A stretch of DNA of 41,507 nt, taken from NCBI RefSeq assembly GCF_028890115.1, contig NZ_JARCJD010000026.1:1-41507 (forward strand), in the 5' to 3' direction. Within the stretch, counting starts at the first letter, position 1. Each line of letters opens with the position of its first letter. Shown piece by piece: positions 36,097-41,507 of the stretch. The notes beneath the pieces are model-generated. The model saw nothing but the letters and a program-made list of their open reading frames with translations, was not told the DNA's origin and made no database searches. The stretch is from Phaeobacter sp. QD34_24 (GTDB taxonomy: Bacteria > Pseudomonadota > Alphaproteobacteria > Rhodobacterales > Rhodobacteraceae). Made by a program: the position numbers and the translations under genes.

Positions 36097-37188
36097 CTAA
36101 TCCGCGGTGCTGAGTACCTTTTCTGCAAGCGCCAGCACATCCGCATGAGGCACATGGGTCTGGCGGCGCAGCCCGTCGCGGATCGCCCGTGTCATCAGCC
36201 GCAAGAAGGCACGCCGCTCCCCCTTGTGCACCCGCACCTTTGACAGCCACTTGGGCAGGATCACCAGCATCGCGGGCCAGAACCACGGCCCCGCCGCCAT
36301 CCGGTACAGCAACAACAGGTTGCGGTGATAATAATAGACCTTCCACAGGGGGATGAACCTGCCCCGCTGCGCCTGCTCCTCGCCCGCCTTGGGCTGAAAG
36401 GTGCTCAGGTCATGTTCAAAACGCACGCCGGGTTCAAAGCCGATGCGCCCGCCCGCTTTGCTCAGCCCCAGGGTATAAAGCCCGTCATCGCCATAGATGA
36501 AGAGATCGGGATCGGGATAGCCGATGCGCCGCACCGCATCGGCCGAGATGAAGAACCCCACGAAGGAGGTCACATCGATCTGCATCCCCTCGCCTTCGTA
36601 ATCGCAAGGCTGCACGTGAAAGCCCGAACGCCCGCCGCCAAACAGCGTGCGCAGGAATTCGCGCCCATGCCAGAAAGGATTGCGCGAGGGGCGGTTCATC
36701 TCGCAGATGCCGCCGCCGGGGAAATAGACCGCCGCGGCCACGCCGTCCCAGGCGCGGGCGGGATCCTGATGGGCGGGCAGGGCGTGGAACGCGGCCAGCG
36801 CACCGGGGACAGGGCGGCCATCGTCATCCATCACCACCAGCCAGTCGGGGCCATGCGCCTCCATCGCCCGGCGCATGCCCATCTCGAACCCGCCGGCCCC
36901 ACCGCGGTTGGTCTCGCTGATCTGCACATCCAGGCGCGGATCATCCAATGTCGCCAGCCAATCCCCGGTGCCATCGGTCGAGGCATTGTCCACCACCACC
37001 ACAGCCGCCAGCTCCTCGCCTGGGCTGTCCAGCAGCCGGGCGATGGTGTCCTTCAGCTTGTCCAGGCGATTGTAAGTCACCACCACGGCCACCAGGCGGC
37101 GCTGGGGCTGGCTCGGCTCGGTCTTTGGGCTCACGAAGATCTGCTCCCCGCCTCTGGCTATCCGTTGGTGTCCGGGCGCAGAACTCAT
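36097..37188 (-). CDS. GT2 glycosyltransferase, GlfT1-like (rhamnosyl/galactofuranosyl type)
   Basis: 363 residues from ATG 37188, with GGAGG 7 bases upstream. The GT-A domain is clear: VAVVVTYNRLDKL near residue 33, VVVDNASTDGT, ETNRGGAGGFEMGM, the metal motif VMDDDG and IYGDDGLYTLGLS. The NRGGAGGF motif and overall size fit the GlfT1 group that starts a galactan on a rhamnose acceptor. It probably adds an early galactofuranose or other sugar to the capsule repeat. It diverges from the epimerase gene, with about 100 bases between the starts. Confidence 0.85.
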   Translation of the reverse strand: MSSAPGHQRIARGGEQIFVSPKTEPSQPQRRLVAVVVTYNRLDKLKDTIARLLDSPGEELAAVVVVDNASTDGTGDWLATLDDPRLDVQISETNRGGAGGFEMGMRRAMEAHGPDWLVVMDDDGRPVPGALAAFHALPAHQDPARAWDGVAAAVYFPGGGICEMNRPSRNPFWHGREFLRTLFGGGRSGFHVQPCDYEGEGMQIDVTSFVGFFISADAVRRIGYPDPDLFIYGDDGLYTLGLSKAGGRIGFEPGVRFEHDLSTFQPKAGEEQAQRGRFIPLWKVYYYHRNLLLLYRMAAGPWFWPAMLVILPKWLSKVRVHKGERRAFLRLMTRAIRDGLRRQTHVPHADVLALAEKVLSTAD

Positions 37189-37287
37189 AAATGAGCCTCC
37201 ATGTCAAATGCTTTGCCTTCTGCCGCCCTTCGCAAAGACGCCGGATAGGGTTTGACAGTGCCGCCGGAAGCGGCCACCAAGCGCATC

Positions 37288-38289
37288 ATGCGCACTGCTC
37301 TTGTCACCGGATCGGCCGGCTTCATCGGCTATCACCTTGCGGACCGCCTGCTGGCCGCGGGCTGGCGGGTCGTGGGGCTGGATTGCCTCTCGCCCTATTA
37401 CGATGTCACCCTGAAGGAGCGCCGCCACGCGATGCTGGCGGAGGCGCCCGGCTTCACCCCGGTGATCGGCAGGCTGGAGGATCCCGGCCTGCTGATGGAT
37501 CTCTTTGCCCAGCACCGCCCCGATGCGGTCATTCACCTGGCCGCCCAGGCCGGGGTGCGTCATTCCATCGATGCGCCGCGCGATTACCTTGAGGCCAATC
37601 TGATCGGCACCTTCGAGCTGTTGGAGGCCGCCCGCACCCATCCGCCCGCGCATCTGTTGATGGCCTCCACCTCCTCGGTCTATGGCGCCAATACCGAGAT
37701 GCCCTTTGACGAGCGGCAGAAGACCGACACGCCGATGTCCTTCTATGCCGCCACCAAGAAGGCCGGCGAGGCGATGGGCCATTCCTATGCGCATCTTTAC
37801 CGCCTGCCGGTCACCATGTTCCGGTTTTTCACCGTCTATGGTCCCTGGGGGCGGCCCGACATGGCGCTGTTCAAATTCACCAAGGCCATGCTCGCGGAGG
37901 AACCGATCGAGGTCTACAACCACGGCCGCATGAGCCGCGATTTCACCTATATCGACGATCTGGTTTCCGGCATCACCGGGCTGATCGATGCGGTGCCGGG
38001 GGATACCCCGGTCGGGGAATGCGACAGCCTCAGCCCCGTTGCGCCCTTCCGTGTGGTCAATGTCGGCGCCAGCCAGCCGACACCGCTGATGGAGTATATC
38101 GCCGCCCTGGAAGCGGCGCTGGACCGCCCGGCCCAGAAGATCCTGCGCGAAATGCAGGCCGGTGACGTGCCCGCCACCTGGGCAGATACCGCGCTACTGA
38201 GAGCCCTCACAGGATATGCGCCGCAGGTGGATGTGAAGACTGGCGTTGCCCGTTTCGTGGCGTGGTATCGGAACTATTACGGAGCCTGA
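37288..38289 (+). CDS. lspL: UDP-glucuronate 4-epimerase
   Basis: About 333 residues from ATG 37288, which gives the family's usual start (MRTALVTGSAGFIGYHLADR). A GTG at 37252 with GGATAGGG upstream would add 12 residues and cannot be excluded. The NAD-binding motif TGSAGFIG is at residues 7-14, the catalytic Ser in STSSVYG and the Tyr/Lys in YAATKKAGE; FFTVYGPWGRPDMA is typical of GlcA epimerases. It converts UDP-glucuronate to UDP-galacturonate, so it would use the product of Ugd, whose gene ends at the left edge. Confidence 0.92.
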   Translation: MRTALVTGSAGFIGYHLADRLLAAGWRVVGLDCLSPYYDVTLKERRHAMLAEAPGFTPVIGRLEDPGLLMDLFAQHRPDAVIHLAAQAGVRHSIDAPRDYLEANLIGTFELLEAARTHPPAHLLMASTSSVYGANTEMPFDERQKTDTPMSFYAATKKAGEAMGHSYAHLYRLPVTMFRFFTVYGPWGRPDMALFKFTKAMLAEEPIEVYNHGRMSRDFTYIDDLVSGITGLIDAVPGDTPVGECDSLSPVAPFRVVNVGASQPTPLMEYIAALEAALDRPAQKILREMQAGDVPATWADTALLRALTGYAPQVDVKTGVARFVAWYRNYYGA

Positions 38290-38299
38290 ACGCCGCCTC

Positions 38300-38323
38300 A
38301 AATGTTTCGCGTGCGAAACATTT
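38300..38323. promoter_or_regulatory. parS-like partition site 1
   Basis: Perfect 11-bp arms (AAATGTTTCGC and GCGAAACATTT) surround a GT centre. The core TGTTTCGC-GCGAAACA is close to the general ParB-binding consensus TGTTTCACGTGAAACA. It lies just downstream of parB and 55 bases before a second copy, and is the likely ParB nucleation site of this replicon. Confidence 0.85.
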
Positions 38324-38354
38324 TGATCTATTCCGGACCAAGCGTGGAGGGGGC

Positions 38355-38378
38355 AAATGTCTCGCACGCGAAACATTT
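38355..38378. promoter_or_regulatory. parS-like partition site 2
   Basis: Same 24-bp layout as site 1 with one arm mismatch (AAATGTCTCGC, AC centre, GCGAAACATTT). It is spaced 55 bases from site 1, start to start. Confidence 0.82.
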
Positions 38379-38395
38379 GAGAGTCTGAACCCCGC

Positions 38396-38425
38396 AAAAA
38401 AGGCCCTAAAGTTATCTTTAGGGCC
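38396..38425 (-). terminator. Rho-independent terminator of the parAB operon
   Basis: On the minus strand a 10-bp stem (GGCCCTAAAG, loop ATAA, CTTTAGGGCC) is followed by six T residues. It begins about 28 bases after the parB stop, and both parS-like sites lie immediately beyond it. Confidence 0.88.
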
Positions 38426-38452
38426 TGAAATCTTCGGAAATGAAGGTGGCGG

Positions 38453-39544
38453 TCAGCGGTGCTTCAGCCAGTCCCGCAGGGCTGCCACCAGCTCCGCATC
38501 GACCGCATCTCCGGTCAATTCGATCCGGTTCTGATCCGGCGAGAACCCCAGCCGCACCCCGGCCGCCGCCTGCACGGAAATCCGCTCTCCCACCGCGGTA
38601 CCCGGGGTGCGGATGCCGGGAGGGGCACTGGGGCGAGACGGAGCGGGGGCACCCGAACCTTGCGGCTCTACAGGTGGGGTTAGAGACGCATCCTTTTCTT
38701 CATCCAGCGCCCGGTTCAGGATCTCGATCTCCTCAGCCGGGGTCTGGCGCGCTGCGGCTTGCAGGGCGGCGCGCAGGCGGTCTGCAAAGCCTTCATCCTC
38801 TGCCATGGCCCGCACCAGGGCGAGGCCCAGCTTTTCGCTGATGGCCGTGGGGAAGAACAGCACCGCATCCAGCTCCTCCACCAGGGTGACAAAGCTGCGG
38901 ATCTTGGAGCGCTTGGCGCGCGGCACATTGGCAAAGAGACTCTGAAGCGCCTTTTTCAGAGTCGGAAACACCTCTTCCTTCATCGCCCGCACCGCAATAC
39001 GCGCGCGTTCGTAATGGGACAGGTTCACCCGGATCTCATTCTCTTCGACCATGGCGATATAGGCGTCCTGTGCCGTATCGGGGCGAATGATCAGAGCCTT
39101 CACCGTGGCGAACTTCGGGTCTGATGTCTCGGCATAGAGCCGCTTCAGCGCGCCAAGGCGGCGCCAGCCCGAGATCAGCCCGTGGCTGCGTCCATCGGGG
39201 CGACCTTCCAGAGGCACCAGTTCGATCGGGGTCTGCTGGCCCCGGGCCCGCAGGGAGTCCACCAGGGCATCCATTTCCTCGGCATCCTGTTCGATCCGGT
39301 CGCGCACCAGATGGGTTTCGTCGATGGCCGAAAGCGGCACCTCCTCGATCATCAACCCCTTGGCGCGGGCGTTCTCCAGCACATCGGACAGCTCGCGCAG
39401 GGCGGCGGTCGAGGCCGCCTCAGACGCGACCTGCGCAATGGGGGCGGCGCCCACGGACATCGGCCCGCCGAGGGCGGATTTGCCTTCCGGCGCGCCGGAC
39501 AGATAGGTGGTCTGTGCCGGCATCAATCGTTTGCGTTTGGCCAT
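38453..39544 (-). CDS. parB: plasmid partition protein ParB
   Basis: 363 residues from ATG 39544, with GGAG 10 bases upstream. The N-terminal ParB domain is visible: IEEVPLSAIDETHLVRDRIE, then ISGWRRLGALKRLY in place of the usual arginine-rich box, and ENEIRVNLSHYERARIAVR leading into the DNA-binding helices. A Pro/Ala-rich linker follows near residue 300. It binds the parS-like palindromes just past its 3' end and acts with ParA to segregate the replicon. It is downstream of parA in one operon, gap about 65 bases. Confidence 0.92.
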   Translation of the reverse strand: MAKRKRLMPAQTTYLSGAPEGKSALGGPMSVGAAPIAQVASEAASTAALRELSDVLENARAKGLMIEEVPLSAIDETHLVRDRIEQDAEEMDALVDSLRARGQQTPIELVPLEGRPDGRSHGLISGWRRLGALKRLYAETSDPKFATVKALIIRPDTAQDAYIAMVEENEIRVNLSHYERARIAVRAMKEEVFPTLKKALQSLFANVPRAKRSKIRSFVTLVEELDAVLFFPTAISEKLGLALVRAMAEDEGFADRLRAALQAAARQTPAEEIEILNRALDEEKDASLTPPVEPQGSGAPAPSRPSAPPGIRTPGTAVGERISVQAAAGVRLGFSPDQNRIELTGDAVDAELVAALRDWLKHR

Positions 39545-39609
39545 CTGCCCATCTCCTTCTGCCTGTCTCCTTTGGCCGCATACCCTGCGCCATCATCCTT
39601 GACCGCGGC

Positions 39610-41037
39610 TTATTCCGCCGCGCTCTGCATCTGCACCTCGGCGCGGCGCCAGCAGCCGATCAGCAGCCGTTTGAAGGCCGCATAGGTTTCATCGAAGGTC
39701 TCGCGCCCGCGTGCATAGGTCTCGCGGTTGAAATCGCGGTAATCGGCCTCGTAGATGCCCGAAACCTGCTCGCCGGCCTGACCGATCAGGGCGGTGAAAT
39801 CCTGTTTGTGGGGGGAGAGTACCGGGCCCATATAGGCCTGCATCAGCGCCGCCAGCTCGCCCTGCTGGGCACTGTCGAAGCGGGTGATCACCGCGCGCAC
39901 CGCATCCCATTCAAAGCCCATCTCGGGCCGACCCAGGGCGCGGGCGGCGAGGTTCTCGCCCTCCTCGATCGAGGCAAATGTGGAATGCAGCATGTCGAAG
40001 AAGCGCCCGGTCGAGTCGAACTCCAGAAAAGACGCCCCCATGGGCACCAAGAGGATATCGGCGGCCGACAGCCCGTTGATGGTGAGATAGCCAAGCGCCG
40101 GCGGGGTATCGATGAAGATCACGTCATACTGCTCCAGCACCCCGTCCGCCTCGAGCCGGTCAGTAAGCGCATCCCAGAGCTTCCAGCTCCGCGCCGCCAT
40201 GCGCCAGACCGGGATCTGGAACTCGGCCCAGTAGAGGTTCAGCTGGGCGCCGATGAGGTCGATATTGGGCCAGTGGGTGCTTTGGATCACATCCGCTGCC
40301 GTCATCTCCATCGCCGCCGTCAGGCTGTCGTCCAGCGGCTGGGGTGCATCGCCGCGATCCAGACGACGCTGGTTCTCATGACGCAGGTGCTCACCGTAGT
40401 GGCGCGCCAGGAGGGGAAAGGCGGTCTGCCATTCATCCTCGACCCGGCCCCCGAAGATCGAGGTCATCGACCCCTGGCTATCAAGGTCAATGACCAGCAC
40501 CTTGTAGCCATCCAGCGCCGCCGACATGGCCAGATGCGCCGCGGTGGAGGTCTTGCCCACGCCGCCCTTGAAGTTGGCCACCGCAACCATCTTGGCGGGC
40601 AGCCCCTTGGGACGGTAGGGGATGTAATCCTTGGCCTTTGATCCTTGCGCCGCGAAATGGGCGCGCAAGCGCAGCACCTCCTCTAGGGTGAACCACTTGG
40701 CGCCACCTTCGGTTTCCGAGCGTCCCTGGGGCAGATCCGGATTGGCCTTCAGCACCCGGCGGAAATGGGCCTGGGCGACGGGGATTAGGTAGCGGGTGAT
40801 CTCCCAGGTGGAAAACAGGCGCAATGTCTTGCGCCCCTCCTCATCCAATCCCCGGCTTGCCAGATCGGCGCGACCCCTTGCGCAGCCTTCGGCGATGCTT
40901 GCAAAGCCTTGGGTGCTGGTGGGCGCATCAAGGTCCGCCAGGGCCGCATCGGGATCGATGTTGAAATAGGGAGGCAGATCGGCGCTTCGTCCCGCCTCTT
41001 TGCCCCTTGCGTCTTTTCTGTGGATATCTCGTGCCAT
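39610..41037 (-). CDS. parA: plasmid partition ATPase ParA (type Ia with N-terminal DNA-binding region)
   Basis: About 475 residues from ATG 41037; a GTG at 41097 would add 20 residues, and neither has a clear ribosome site. The deviant Walker A NFKGGVGKTST lies near residue 157, Walker A' in VIDLDSQGS and Walker B in IFIDTPPALG. The N-terminal ~140 residues include KWFTLEEVLRLRAHF, a probable helix-turn-helix used by large ParA proteins to repress their own operon. It drives ATP-dependent movement of ParB-parS complexes. A strong dyad at 41106-41143, about 70 bases upstream, is a natural operator candidate. Confidence 0.92.
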   Translation of the reverse strand: MARDIHRKDARGKEAGRSADLPPYFNIDPDAALADLDAPTSTQGFASIAEGCARGRADLASRGLDEEGRKTLRLFSTWEITRYLIPVAQAHFRRVLKANPDLPQGRSETEGGAKWFTLEEVLRLRAHFAAQGSKAKDYIPYRPKGLPAKMVAVANFKGGVGKTSTAAHLAMSAALDGYKVLVIDLDSQGSMTSIFGGRVEDEWQTAFPLLARHYGEHLRHENQRRLDRGDAPQPLDDSLTAAMEMTAADVIQSTHWPNIDLIGAQLNLYWAEFQIPVWRMAARSWKLWDALTDRLEADGVLEQYDVIFIDTPPALGYLTINGLSAADILLVPMGASFLEFDSTGRFFDMLHSTFASIEEGENLAARALGRPEMGFEWDAVRAVITRFDSAQQGELAALMQAYMGPVLSPHKQDFTALIGQAGEQVSGIYEADYRDFNRETYARGRETFDETYAAFKRLLIGCWRRAEVQMQSAAE

Positions 41038-41105
41038 GGGAGGCTGTCCGCTTTGCTGTCCTTTGGCAGCGATCCCGACCGCCGTTCCTGGTACCACGGG
41101 ATGAT

Positions 41106-41143
41106 GTGCTGCCTTTTTGACAGGATATCAAAAAACAGCGCAC
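41106..41143. promoter_or_regulatory. dyad upstream of parA, candidate ParA operator
   Basis: TTTTTGA (41114-41120) and TCAAAAA (41128-41134) are separated by CAGGATA. The symmetry continues outward as GTGCTG on the left and CAGCGCAC on the right with a one-base shift. Its position just upstream of parA fits autoregulation by the ParA N-terminal domain. Confidence 0.6.
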
Positions 41144-41337
41144 ATGGAAGCAATATGCGCATCTCTTTTGATTTTTCTAAGCAAATCCAGCAGTTGCCAC
41201 TGCAAAAACAGGGGGCGTTGGAGCGGGGAAAACTTTTCTGCCCTGTTATTTATGAGTTATATTATAGTTAAGGGAGATTGCTCTTTGGCGCAAATCCCTT
41301 TTTTCATGGGCGATCGAGGTGGATTTTTGATCTGCAG

Positions 41338-41403
41338 TGACTCTGAAACCCCGATGAAATGACTCCAATCCCCCGAAGAAGTGATTCCGGAACCCCGTTG
41401 CCT
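41338..41403 (+). repeat. three tandem 22-bp iteron-like repeats
   Basis: Copies start at 41338, 41360 and 41382 with the shared frame TGAYTC....CCCC, about two helical turns apart. Copies 1 and 2 agree at 16 of 22 positions, 1 and 3 at 15, 2 and 3 at 12. They look like binding sites for a plasmid initiator protein. Confidence 0.6.
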
Positions 41404-41408
41404 GCGCT

Positions 41409-41417
41409 TGTGGATAA
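41409..41417 (-). promoter_or_regulatory. DnaA box
   Basis: TGTGGATAA on the plus strand is the exact complement of the consensus DnaA box TTATCCACA. It lies six bases after the last iteron-like repeat, as expected in an origin. Confidence 0.7.
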
Positions 41418-41507
41418 CTTTAGGGTGGGCGGGTGTTGTCACGTTAACTCGCCGAATTTGCAAGTTGGCAAGCTGTTCGTTGATCAAGCGGCCTGTGCCG
41501 CGGATTT

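Larger units (their letters stand above)
41144..41507. other. probable replication-origin region
   Basis: No convincing gene is present. Going rightwards there is an AT-rich stretch near 41243-41270 (TTATTTATGAGTTATATTAT) suited to strand opening, then a three-copy 22-bp tandem repeat, then a perfect DnaA box. The combination next to parA is typical of iteron plasmids. The initiator gene is not seen and may begin beyond the right edge. Confidence 0.65.

Noticed and set aside
41257..41487. Minus-strand 76-codon frame in the origin region
   Set aside because: It is made of the iteron repeats and DnaA box; 22-bp repeats do not keep frame, and no start signal is seen.

Overview
The window looks like part of an extrachromosomal replicon (plasmid or chromid) of a high-G+C alphaproteobacterium, most likely a marine Rhodobacteraceae (roseobacter-group) member. 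The basis is: a parAB partition operon with parS-like palindromes, a 22-bp iteron array and a DnaA box at the right edge, RTX-type secreted proteins, and a large surface-polysaccharide locus. The taxonomic call is inference from gene style and content; no rRNA or housekeeping marker is present.

Layout. (1) 1-5.5 kb: the last codons of a UDP-glucose 6-dehydrogenase gene, a small cysteine-rich exported protein, a serralysin-like metalloprotease with a nidogen-like domain inside its catalytic region, a second RTX protein, and a short RTX gene fragment. All three RTX products end in the same kind of C-terminal block, closing in DFLF. (2) 5.4-9.0 kb, minus strand: gmd-fcl-manC, the GDP-mannose/GDP-L-fucose pathway. 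(3) 9,176-13,005: a complete, cargo-free Tn3-family transposon with 38-bp terminal inverted repeats but no matching target duplication. (4) 13.1-27.3 kb: a block of visibly lower G+C. It holds an FAH/hydratase-family enzyme (minus), then a tight plus-strand run: Gfo/Idh/MocA oxidoreductase, methyltransferase-like protein, GmhA-like SIS isomerase, inositol-monophosphatase-like phosphatase, NeuA-like cytidylyltransferase, 2-hydroxyacid dehydrogenase, two large DUF115/MptE-like (Maf-type) proteins, an SMP-30 lactonase and a sulfotransferase. It closes with a minus-strand sulfotransferase-acyltransferase fusion. (5) 27.4-38.3 kb: glf, two sulfotransferase-like proteins, GlfT2-like and GlfT1-like galactofuranosyltransferases, the KpsT/KpsE/KpsM ABC capsule exporter and a UDP-glucuronate 4-epimerase. 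(6) 38.3-41.5 kb: parS pair, parB, parA, a parA-proximal operator-like dyad and the iteron-containing origin region. The initiator gene is not in view and may lie just past the right edge.

How it fits together. Enzymes for UDP-GlcA/UDP-GalA, GDP-fucose and UDP-galactofuranose, galactofuranosyltransferases, four sulfotransferase-like proteins and a Kps-type exporter point to a sulfated, galactofuranose-containing capsule or exopolysaccharide. The low-G+C block adds what looks like a dedicated route to a CMP-activated sugar or sugar acid, with its own Maf-like transferases. It contains no recognisable NeuB/KdsA-type synthase, so the sugar cannot be assigned to a known nonulosonate or Kdo pathway. 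This block is the best candidate for an undescribed system in the window. No type I secretion ABC/MFP genes for the RTX proteins are present here.
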